The position numbers and the translations under genes were made by a program. The notes below the pieces were generated by a model. The model was not told the origin of the DNA, ran no database searches, and worked only from the letters and a program-made list of their open reading frames with translations. Source: JADKCL01 sp031424495 (GTDB taxonomy: Bacteria; Bacteroidota; Bacteroidia; J057; JADKCL01). Taken from it: DNA of 44,562 nt. Below are positions 1-7,107 of this stretch, piece by piece (positions within the stretch are counted from its first letter, which is position 1; every line of letters starts with the position of its first letter). The stretch lies in contig JANPHP010000509.1 in the NCBI GenBank assembly GCA_031424495.1, positions 1 to 44,562 of the forward strand. The letters run 5' to 3'.

Positions 1-96
1 CGCCTTTTTTTTATGATGGTGTCGGATAGGTTTTTACTGTTATAAGTATATTCTCTCGTGTCATGGTTTGTATAGAATTGGTTTTAATATATGTTC

Positions 97-990
97 CTAG
101 TTATGGCACCAACCGGGCAGGGCCACGACTGCATCGGCCAAATGCTTGCGGTGACATTGATGGATGTTGGCTTCGAAACAGGTAATGGCTACCCGTTTGT
201 ACGTTTCCACCAATGTAGCCAAGGATGCGATGTCATTTTGCTGCGCACGAAGCGTTGTGGATCGATACTCGTCAAAAAGCAAATCGTAGTCCGCTTGTGT
301 ATTCAAGGTTGCGCGTTTGTCGGAATCGATGCCGAGGCTGGGAAGATGAAGGAATTCAATACCGACCGCTTTGCATGCATACTGCAGTTGGTTTTTGGAA
401 AATCCATACTTCATGCTCTTGGAATTTTTCCGCACGTCACAAAGCAGCCTGATATCGTGTGCAATCAGTGTGTTGATATATTGTTCCAAGTTTTTGCCTT
501 CGTAGCCAATAGAATACAGCCCTGTATTCAAACTAAATGGCTTTGCGGCATTCACCTTATGCAACTCTTCAGGCGACAATACCTTGTCTGCAATGCGGCT
601 ATGAATCGCATAATAAGGAAAGTTACGGTATGTATGCCCAATCAATTTGTCGGTGGTGAAGTCGCCAAACTTCGCTATCAACTGCAAAATGGCTTGATGA
701 TCAGTGCCAGTGAGTTGAGAAATATAATCAATATCATCGGCCTTGATCCAAGCGTCTGCCCGCTCAGCCGTGCTCTTAAAATGTTCTTTGATTTGGTCAT
801 AGACCATCATCGTCTGCATATCTGCGTTTGCCTGAAACGAATAACAGCCATACATATAGGGCACAAAATCGTAGGCAGGCTTGGATTGGGTCTTTGAGAG
901 TAGAAACAATAGCTTCTGAAAGTCCAACTTCCCCAGCTTCCCTCCGAAGGCTTGAATCAATGCGAGTGCGACTTTGCGGCGATAGTACAT
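97..990 (-). CDS. DUF488 domain protein with SocA/Panacea-like N-terminal domain
   Basis: This 297-residue protein has two parts. Residues about 1-75 contain L-x-F-Q-K-L-L-F-L and resemble the SocA/Panacea (DUF4065-like) fold, whose members are often antitoxins or proteolytic adaptors. The C-terminal half (from about residue 155) is a DUF488 domain, shown by Y-S-I-G-Y-E-G-K, L-L-C-D-V-R and the terminal C-F-E-x-x-x-x-x-C-H-R motif. DUF488 has no settled biochemical role. The frame is open upstream to 1032, but I place the start at the ATG at 990 because a perfect TAATTTTG promoter element ends only three bases before it. The gene appears to stand alone. Family assignment of the C-terminal half is firm; that of the N-terminal half is tentative. 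Confidence 0.8.
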   Translation of the reverse strand: MYYRRKVALALIQAFGGKLGKLDFQKLLFLLSKTQSKPAYDFVPYMYGCYSFQANADMQTMMVYDQIKEHFKSTAERADAWIKADDIDYISQLTGTDHQAILQLIAKFGDFTTDKLIGHTYRNFPYYAIHSRIADKVLSPEELHKVNAAKPFSLNTGLYSIGYEGKNLEQYINTLIAHDIRLLCDVRKNSKSMKYGFSKNQLQYACKAVGIEFLHLPSLGIDSDKRATLNTQADYDLLFDEYRSTTLRAQQNDIASLATLVETYKRVAITCFEANIHQCHRKHLADAVVALPGWCHN

Positions 991-993
991 ACA

Positions 994-1001
994 CAAAATT
1001 A
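994..1001 (-). promoter_or_regulatory. Bacteroidota -7 element (TAATTTTG) for the DUF488 gene
   Basis: On the minus strand the sequence reads TAATTTTG, then three bases, then ATG. This matches the Bacteroidota consensus TAnnTTTG at every specified base. The closeness to the start codon implies a leaderless or nearly leaderless mRNA. No clear -33 element was seen. Confidence 0.5.
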
Positions 1002-1167
1002 GGCCGAATACCACAAGCCTCCAACACGCCAATCAAAAATTCAGTGAAGGCCCCTGCAAGCTGCCATTGGGCTGTTGCAGGAGCGATGGTTTTGCTCTAG
1101 GGGTGATTGCCGAACATGGTCGATGAAAGCAGTCCTACACAGCGCTGTCATCCCCCTACCCCAAATC

Positions 1168-1848
1168 TCACTTCCCCTTCCACCACTTCGGCAACTCCAC
1201 AGAATACGTCGCCACAACCATATGATTGCTATTCTGCAGGATACCCTGAAATTCGGGCTGGTAATAATAACAGAGGTCGATGTGGTGCCGCTTGATGAAT
1301 TCCCAATCGAGGCCCACGATATTGCGGATGCGCTGGAAACTTTGGCGACCGGCGATGCGCCATTGCGGCTCGGCGCTCAGGTGCAGGTAGAGGCGCTTGG
1401 CTAGCTTGCGCTCGATCTCTAGCTTGAGACGGATGTTGTTGCGATCGGGATACTGCCCGATCTCTGGCCAACTCTGCAAATAATGCTCGCGCTGATAGCG
1501 CAGCTTCACCGAATAGTCGGTCTTTTTCATGAGCTTGTCTTTCCAGACCAAGCCTGCCCCAAACCGGAATTTATCCCAATCCATGGATGTGGCATAGCGA
1601 AATTCACCGAGGGCGGTCAGGTGCTTGTGCAGCTTGTAACCGACATCTGCTGAGCAATAACTCCCGGAAAATGCTTGCACATTGTGGTCCAAACGCACTT
1701 GGTAGGTGAGCGACAGGTCAAATCCCTTGGGCAGATCTTGCTTGACTTGCACGCCACCACGGGCCTGAAAATCGCTGGTCTGCGCCCACAAACAATGGGG
1801 CAGCAGGCACAAACAAATCGTGCAGATATGGATGAGCCACTTAGTCAT
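1168..1848 (-). CDS. DUF2490 family outer-membrane-type protein
   Basis: A 226-residue secreted protein with a signal peptide (residues 1-22, ending L-W-A-Q). The rest alternates hydrophobic and polar residues with many Tyr, Trp and Arg, as expected for a small outer-membrane beta-barrel, and it matches the DUF2490 pattern (repeated R-Y and L-R-Y-Q-R strands, and W-R near the second half). The ATG at 1848 is chosen over an upstream in-frame start because it begins directly with the signal peptide. It overlaps the last 8 bases of the DUF4956 gene, so the two are probably translationally coupled. It is the last gene of the CotH/VTC unit. Its role is unknown; a surface or envelope partner of that system is an inference from position. 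Confidence 0.8.
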   Translation of the reverse strand: MTKWLIHICTICLCLLPHCLWAQTSDFQARGGVQVKQDLPKGFDLSLTYQVRLDHNVQAFSGSYCSADVGYKLHKHLTALGEFRYATSMDWDKFRFGAGLVWKDKLMKKTDYSVKLRYQREHYLQSWPEIGQYPDRNNIRLKLEIERKLAKRLYLHLSAEPQWRIAGRQSFQRIRNIVGLDWEFIKRHHIDLCYYYQPEFQGILQNSNHMVVATYSVELPKWWKGK

Positions 1849-2545
1849 CGCCACCGCCGTCTGCGATCGAGGAGCCGATGGATGGCGACTCATTTTTGTC
1901 GGAAAAGTAGAATGCATTGATCTTGGCGACGTCGCGCAGGAAGTCGATGCGCACAAACTCGATGCGGTGCACGTCGAGGCCGGTGCGCGCTCGAATGTCG
2001 TCGATCATCTCTTTTCGCCGGTCGGGATGGATGAGGTCGATGCGCTCATAAACGATCTCCTTGAAATTCTCATGCTTGAGGGTCATGAAACCGCCGTCGA
2101 GGAGATAGGTCATGCCCATGAGCAAGGCATTGGCGACGAGGAGCTCGATGTAAAAATTGTCGAGCGAGGCGAGGGCGTTGATGATGCCGAGCGTGACGCT
2201 CACAAAAAAGAAGCCCATTTCCTTGATCGGAATCGTCACCGTGCGGTAGCGCAGGATGGAATAGATCGCAAACAGGCCAAATGCAAAGCCCATCTTGAGC
2301 TTGGCGGTGCTGAGCAGGAAGCAGATGAGGAAGTTGATGATGTTGAACAAGAAAAACGTGAACACGAAGTCCTTGTTTTTGTGGTTGCGGTAATAAATCA
2401 CCCGCACGATCACAAAAATCACTGCCAGATTGAAGAGAAATCGAATCAAAAATTCTGCCAGTCCCCCGACTTCGCCGAGTGGTCCAGTTGCTTTCAGCAT
2501 TTCACCGGCTGCACTGAGCGAATCCGATATTTCAGTGGTATCCAT
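1841..2545 (-). CDS. DUF4956 family integral membrane protein
   Basis: A 234-residue protein with about four membrane helices between residues 30 and 150 and a cytoplasmic C-terminal domain. The segment G-F-A-F-G-L-F-A-I-Y-S-I-L-R-Y-R-T is the hallmark of DUF4956. In other bacteria, as I recall, DUF4956 genes commonly sit next to VTC-domain polyphosphate polymerases and CotH kinases, and this is the arrangement here. The start codon directly follows the stop of the VTC gene with no spacer. By analogy with the membrane subunits of the yeast VTC complex it may anchor the polymerase or pass polyphosphate across the membrane, but this is inference. The C-terminus ends in a short Gly/Asp-rich tail. 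Confidence 0.9.
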   Translation of the reverse strand: MDTTEISDSLSAAGEMLKATGPLGEVGGLAEFLIRFLFNLAVIFVIVRVIYYRNHKNKDFVFTFFLFNIINFLICFLLSTAKLKMGFAFGLFAIYSILRYRTVTIPIKEMGFFFVSVTLGIINALASLDNFYIELLVANALLMGMTYLLDGGFMTLKHENFKEIVYERIDLIHPDRRKEMIDDIRARTGLDVHRIEFVRIDFLRDVAKINAFYFSDKNESPSIGSSIADGGGDD

Positions 2546-3343
2546 TTATGAATTGATAATTTTTCTCACTTGGTTGATCTTGGCTTTGAAGGCATTGCTT
2601 TTCATGCTGGGCACGAGCATGGCCACCGCCAAGGAATATTTGCTGATGCGCAGGGGCGCGATACGGCGCGCCTGCAGCGCCTTGAGCATGGGACTGTTGC
2701 GCGACATGCGCGCTTGCTTGATCTCGGCGATCACGACCTGGGGAAATTGCAGTTTCCCATTGTCGTCGATAAACTCCATCGCGAGGTCGAGGGTGACGCG
2801 CTCCTCGCTTTCATGCGCGGCAAGGGTGATGCGCTTGTAGTTGACCCAGGTCTTGCCGAGCATGTCGCAGCCGTCCACATTGTGCTTTTGGAGCAATTGT
2901 TGGCCCTCGGCTGCGATGGTATTGCTGATCTCGGCGAGCCGCACGCGGTACTTGTCGGTGCGGTTGCCCTTGATCTTTTTCTTCAGCTCAAAAAAGACGT
3001 CGCCAGTATCTACATATTGCCTGAACCGCAACTTCACACGGTTGGGCTTGCCACTGTGGTGGTGCCTGTAGAGAAGGTAACTCTCGGTGTCGAAGTAAAG
3101 CGAGACATAATCGAAGAGCCGCTTGCCGTCGATCTCCAGCACGGCATAGTGCGGCGCGATCTCACTGAGCAGCCCATCGAGCTCGCGCAGGTGAAAGACA
3201 TATTTGGAATCCACACGGTTCATCAGCTTCACCTTGTCGAGCCCCTTGAGGGAGACAGGCTCGAGCGCCCACAAGGCGGGAGGCTCTAGCGAGAGCTCCT
3301 GTTGTGATGGCAAGTGATGGTCCAGAGTGCTCACAATCGTCAT
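2546..3343 (-). CDS. VTC-domain polyphosphate polymerase family protein
   Basis: A 265-residue soluble protein whose residues about 35-240 form a VTC domain, the tunnel-shaped triphosphate-tunnel fold that makes polyphosphate from ATP in yeast Vtc4. The basic residues expected to line the tunnel are present: R43 and K47, K104/R106/R108 in K-L-R-F-R-Q-Y, the lysine cluster at 121-125, R128, K131 and R133. Acidic residues E119 (F-F-E-L) and E207 (A-E-I-K, with K209) would bind metal. There is no signal peptide, so it should act in the cytoplasm at the inner membrane with the DUF4956 partner. It overlaps the upstream lipoprotein gene by four bases (ATGA) and abuts the DUF4956 gene. Polymerase activity is inferred from the family. 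Confidence 0.9.
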   Translation of the reverse strand: MTIVSTLDHHLPSQQELSLEPPALWALEPVSLKGLDKVKLMNRVDSKYVFHLRELDGLLSEIAPHYAVLEIDGKRLFDYVSLYFDTESYLLYRHHHSGKPNRVKLRFRQYVDTGDVFFELKKKIKGNRTDKYRVRLAEISNTIAAEGQQLLQKHNVDGCDMLGKTWVNYKRITLAAHESEERVTLDLAMEFIDDNGKLQFPQVVIAEIKQARMSRNSPMLKALQARRIAPLRISKYSLAVAMLVPSMKSNAFKAKINQVRKIINS

Positions 3344-3771
3344 TTATAGATCACAAAGTCTGGCACCACTGCCTGCTGCCGCGTTTCAGTGATCTCGGCA
3401 AATTGCTCAAAATACACTTGATTGAACAGGCAGGTATCGCATTCTGAGTAGATCGCCAGGCGGTAGACGCCTTTCTGCAATCCTTTGAAACAATAGTCGC
3501 CCGTCGGGGAGGTCGTCTCGCTGGCATCGACCCAATCGTTTTCGCCATAAGACAGGTAAACTTTGAAGCCACCCGCATAGCCACTGTCATGCACGACGCC
3601 CACAGCGTTGATGTCATAGCCGTAGACCTTGCCTTGGATGCTGGCAAGTCCACCCTTGCCGGGCTCCTTTTCGCAAGCAAAAGCGAGCAGCAACAATAGC
3701 AGGGGCATCATGGCGACCATACGGCGCCATGGAAATACCTTTTGGGTTTGTATCACTACGTTTTTTTCCAT
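3340..3771 (-). CDS. Small lipoprotein of the CotH/VTC operon
   Basis: A 143-residue protein with a charged N-terminus, a run of leucines and the lipobox L-A-F-A-C, so it should be a lipidated envelope protein. The mature part starts with a short Gly/Lys linker, followed by I-Q-G-K-V-Y-G and a later G-D-Y-C-F-K-G-L-Q-K-G-V-Y, the pattern of a carboxypeptidase-regulatory-like or Cna-B-type beta-sandwich. It has a C-x-x-C pair (C-D-T-C) late in the domain. I use the ATG at 3771; a TTG two codons earlier is possible. It lies 10 bases after the CotH gene and overlaps the VTC start by ATGA. The function is not known; a surface scaffold or substrate for the CotH kinase is a guess. Confidence 0.75.
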   Translation of the reverse strand: MEKNVVIQTQKVFPWRRMVAMMPLLLLLLAFACEKEPGKGGLASIQGKVYGYDINAVGVVHDSGYAGGFKVYLSYGENDWVDASETTSPTGDYCFKGLQKGVYRLAIYSECDTCLFNQVYFEQFAEITETRQQAVVPDFVIYK

Positions 3772-3781
3772 TTCCAATTTC

Positions 3782-6076
3782 TCAATGTAGCACTATAATT
3801 TTGCGTGTGGCGTTCCCCAGACGCAGCATATAGATGCCGCATGCCCAATCCTGCACGTCCAAGTTAGCCGATCCTGTCCACTTTTCCTTGAGAATTCTTA
3901 TCCCAAGGGCATTTGTAACCTCCAGATCCCCCTTGTAAGGCGAGGAGGCACTGATTTCCAATCGTTCGGTTGTTGGGTTGGGGAATGCGGACAATTGCAA
4001 GGCATGGGCGGTGGTCGGGTCCACGGCCACGGTGCAATTGTAGGCATTGAAGCTCGGCGCGGTGCGCAGGCCGAGTGCGCCGGTGCCGTCTGGGCAGCGG
4101 CCCAGCGACATGTCCGCTGTCTGTGGGCCATAGACGATGCTGTCGAGGGTGAGGCTGCCGCCGTCACCGAGCAAAATCTCCTCTCCTTGGCTGCTGAGCT
4201 TGAAATTGCAGTGCAGGTAGTTCGCGGTGCTGCTGTCTTCATCCGCCCAGAGCATCAAAAAGCCGCGGGCAGGAATTACTGTGCCGGCTGGGAATGCATA
4301 TTTACTGCGATTGAGGACATCATCGGTCAGGTACAGTCCTGTGAGTGCCAATGTGCCATTGGTGGTATTGTACAGCTCGATCCAGTCTTCAAGTTGGCCA
4401 GCCTCGTCGGTCATGCCAGTCTGGTTCACAGCGAGGAATTCATTCACGACCAGGTCGCCCGGCTGTGGCAGCGAGAGCGCCGCCTGCACGACATGGTATT
4501 CATGCTCGGCGCGGGCTGGGGAAAATGCGCCGATGTTGGCGTTCTCGGCATAGACATAATATTGCGCGGCGGCAGCGCTCAGTGTGAAGCTTGCGCCATA
4601 GAGTCCGTCGGCTGCGCCTGCGTCGCCGTGGGCGCCGTCGTCATACATCTGCGCGCGCACAAACTTGAGGCTCTGGTCGAGGCGGTAGCCCAAAAAGACG
4701 CTATCAGCGCCGCTGACCTGTGCCGTCACCGTGACGGTGCTGTTGAGGGCGGGCGTGAGCGGGCTAGGCAATGCGCTGCCGATGATCGGCTGGGCATAGC
4801 CAAACTCGGGCCTTCCTTGCAAATAAGCGAGGCGCGCGATCATGAGGCTGCTGATACCGGGCACGGTATAGCTGCCGTTGGGGGCGCCAGCCGTGAGGCT
4901 GTTTTGGAACTGCGTGTAGGTATAAAACTTGTTGTTGTCGCTGGCGACGGCTGTGTCCACGAGGCTCTGGAAAGCGCTTGCGCGGGCGAGGTAGTCCCCG
5001 CTTGCGATCACCTCGTCTGCGATGGTGCGCAGGTGGGCGAGGTACATGCGCTTGTAGCGCGGACTGCCCATCACAGCATTGATCAGCGGCCAATTGGGGT
5101 CTGTCGCGTGGATGTCGATGGGCATTTGCTCCATATTGGGGACGGTGAGCGTGGCTGTGCCCGAGGTACCGATGCCCAAAAATGGAAATCCGCCAAAACT
5201 CATGTTCAGGTCCCAGACGATGGGGTTGAAATGGTCGGTGGCGTCGTGGTAGAGGTAATAGTTTTGTGTAAACACACCCGAGTAGCTATCCAGATTGACC
5301 ATGACATCGTTGAAGGCCAGCATCCAAATCGCGCCGTCCATGTCCATTTTGCTGCTGAGCGCGGCGCTGTTGGTGGTGACGACGTCACAAAGGCTGACCA
5401 AATCATTCCACCCTGCATTCGACTTCAATTCATACCGAGGGAAATAGGCCGTGCTGTCGCCCGTGAGCGTTTTCAGGTTGCTTTTGATGAGCGGACTGGG
5501 TATGTCTAATGGGTTGCATTTGAAGAATGTGCCCGAGGAGGAATAAAAATGGTTGGAGCAAAATTCCTTGTTGATCGATTCAGGATTAGAATAGAGCCCG
5601 ATGTAGTTGCCATTGATGTAGAGCTGGGCAAAGTTGGCCTTGGGGCAATGCATGTAGTCGCCCAAGATGTCATAAGCCAAGACCTCCCTGATCAGTGAGG
5701 GGTCTGCATAGGCATTGCCGAGCTTGATGGTGGCATATCCCTCGTGCGCCTGATTTTTGTATTCGTCGAGGCTGATGTTGAGTGGGTTTTTGATTTTGGT
5801 GGAGTCATAAGAGCTATTGCCCTTGTAGCGCACGCCCACGCTGTCGTATTGTATGCCATTGATCTTGAGCCAATCGGCCATCAATGGCGTCTCGGCGCCG
5901 AGCTTGGCGGTGTCCAATTGGTAGTCCCAATTGGGCTGGCTGAAGTGCAGCTCGATGCGCTGGATCTGGCCTGTATTGTAGAACGTACTTTGGGCCCTGA
6001 GGCCCAAAGGAAACAACAATCCTATCCACAAGAGTGCCTTGCAAGCCTGCAAGGCACTCATATGCAAGCATTTCAT
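3782..6076 (-). CDS. CotH kinase family protein with lamin-tail domain and T9SS tail
   Basis: A 764-residue secreted protein. After a signal peptide (about 1-28), residues 35-430 form a CotH kinase domain, an atypical protein-kinase fold that phosphorylates extracellular or spore-coat proteins in Bacillus. Visible motifs are Y-K-G-N-S-S-Y (84-90), N-G-N-Y-I-G-L-Y (155-162), N-L-D-S-Y-S-G (261-267, D263 the likely catalytic Asp) and V-W-D-L-N-M-S-F-G (287-295, D289 the likely metal ligand). A lamin-tail domain follows at about 545-660 (L-V-V-N-E-F and D-W-I-E-L-Y). The last ~75 residues are a T9SS sorting domain (F-P-N-P-T). It overlaps the upstream gene by ATGA. The protein should therefore be a kinase outside the outer membrane; its phosphate donor and target are unknown. 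Confidence 0.93.
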   Translation of the reverse strand: MKCLHMSALQACKALLWIGLLFPLGLRAQSTFYNTGQIQRIELHFSQPNWDYQLDTAKLGAETPLMADWLKINGIQYDSVGVRYKGNSSYDSTKIKNPLNISLDEYKNQAHEGYATIKLGNAYADPSLIREVLAYDILGDYMHCPKANFAQLYINGNYIGLYSNPESINKEFCSNHFYSSSGTFFKCNPLDIPSPLIKSNLKTLTGDSTAYFPRYELKSNAGWNDLVSLCDVVTTNSAALSSKMDMDGAIWMLAFNDVMVNLDSYSGVFTQNYYLYHDATDHFNPIVWDLNMSFGGFPFLGIGTSGTATLTVPNMEQMPIDIHATDPNWPLINAVMGSPRYKRMYLAHLRTIADEVIASGDYLARASAFQSLVDTAVASDNNKFYTYTQFQNSLTAGAPNGSYTVPGISSLMIARLAYLQGRPEFGYAQPIIGSALPSPLTPALNSTVTVTAQVSGADSVFLGYRLDQSLKFVRAQMYDDGAHGDAGAADGLYGASFTLSAAAAQYYVYAENANIGAFSPARAEHEYHVVQAALSLPQPGDLVVNEFLAVNQTGMTDEAGQLEDWIELYNTTNGTLALTGLYLTDDVLNRSKYAFPAGTVIPARGFLMLWADEDSSTANYLHCNFKLSSQGEEILLGDGGSLTLDSIVYGPQTADMSLGRCPDGTGALGLRTAPSFNAYNCTVAVDPTTAHALQLSAFPNPTTERLEISASSPYKGDLEVTNALGIRILKEKWTGSANLDVQDWACGIYMLRLGNATRKIIVLH

Positions 6077-7101
6077 TGGACCAGCAATTTCTGATTAATG
6101 GAATTGCCTTGCACACCCGTCACGCGCACACAGTAGAGCCCAGCATCGAGCGTGGCGCGCGCAAGTTGCACCTCACCATCGCCACTGCCCATAACAGTGT
6201 GTAGGATGCGCCCTTGCAGGTCGAGCACGCGCAGTGTCCACTCTCCAGCGATGCCGGCCACCCTCACGGTGGCGTCACCCTGCGTCGGATTGGGGAAAAT
6301 CTGCATGCCGACCAACCTTGGCTCGGCCACCGCCACGGCTGGACAAGCAACGCAGCTGGCAAAACATACTGTCGGCAGCAAGGTGTCCTTGGCCATCAAT
6401 TGGTCACGGTTGTTGTTGGTGGCACAGGTGGCTGGCACGCTTTCATCCGTACCCCAAGCATTCCCGTTGATGTATTTGAATTCAATGCTGCCCGCTGTCG
6501 AGTCCACGTAACCGATGTACTCATAGACCGATCCACCAAAGCTGTAAAGGCGCATCGATGCAGGGTCCCAATTTTGGAAATTGCCAGCAACATGCACGCC
6601 TGTCGCTGGGATGTTGAGGCCCTGCATGTCCACCACAAAGCGTGAGCAGTACATGCCCATCGGCGCATTGCCCGCAAAGCGCAATGGTCCTACAACCATG
6701 GTATCGGGTGCCAACGAATCGATGAAGATCCAGCGGCTGTCGTTGAAATTGTAGCCTACGCGCGACTCGATCGGCACAAATTCCACCTCATAAAACTGCA
6801 CGCCATTCACAAACTTGTACTCAAACTTGCTCATGGCCGGCAGGTCGACGACCAAGCTGTAGAGGTTGGTATCTCCGGGCTCTTGCACCATGGGCGTCGA
6901 GGCCGAGTTCCAGTCCCCTCCGGCATAGCCCGCGATCGTCTGGAAATCACCTGTGATGTGGATGCCAAAGGAGTTTTTGACGAGGCCCGACATATTGACC
7001 ATAAACTTGACCTTTTTGGCCATCACCACACCCGTAGCGAGGCTCGTGATCACCATGAGTGCCAACAGGAAACGGATCATATTTTTCATGGGGAATTGCA
7101 T
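6073..7101 (-). CDS. Secreted protein with two AMPK-CBM-like beta-sandwich domains and T9SS tail
   Basis: A 342-residue secreted protein. After the signal peptide, two copies of an early-set domain like the glycogen-binding (CBM48/AMPK) fold can be read: V-H/I-x-G-D/N-F-Q followed by W-x-x-A-S, ending with F-E-Y-K-F-V-N-G in the first copy and F-K-Y-I-N-G in the second. A T9SS tail follows (I-F-P-N-P-T-Q, about residue 268). Such domains bind glycans or act as structural modules. The ATG at 7101 is six bases after the upstream stop; an ATG at 7089 is equally plausible. The stop overlaps the CotH start by ATGA, so the two are probably made together. A glycan- or kinase-associated role is inference. 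Confidence 0.8.
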   Translation of the reverse strand: MQFPMKNMIRFLLALMVITSLATGVVMAKKVKFMVNMSGLVKNSFGIHITGDFQTIAGYAGGDWNSASTPMVQEPGDTNLYSLVVDLPAMSKFEYKFVNGVQFYEVEFVPIESRVGYNFNDSRWIFIDSLAPDTMVVGPLRFAGNAPMGMYCSRFVVDMQGLNIPATGVHVAGNFQNWDPASMRLYSFGGSVYEYIGYVDSTAGSIEFKYINGNAWGTDESVPATCATNNNRDQLMAKDTLLPTVCFASCVACPAVAVAEPRLVGMQIFPNPTQGDATVRVAGIAGEWTLRVLDLQGRILHTVMGSGDGEVQLARATLDAGLYCVRVTGVQGNSINQKLLVQ

Positions 7102-7107
7102 CGATGA

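Noticed and set aside
91..897. A 268-codon open frame on the plus strand over the DUF488 gene
   Set aside because: It is antisense to a gene with recognisable motifs and a promoter; its own product has no domain and unusual composition.
3995..5509. A 504-codon open frame on the plus strand across the CotH gene
   Set aside because: Shadow of the GC-rich CotH codons; the product is Cys/His/Ala-rich with no family pattern.
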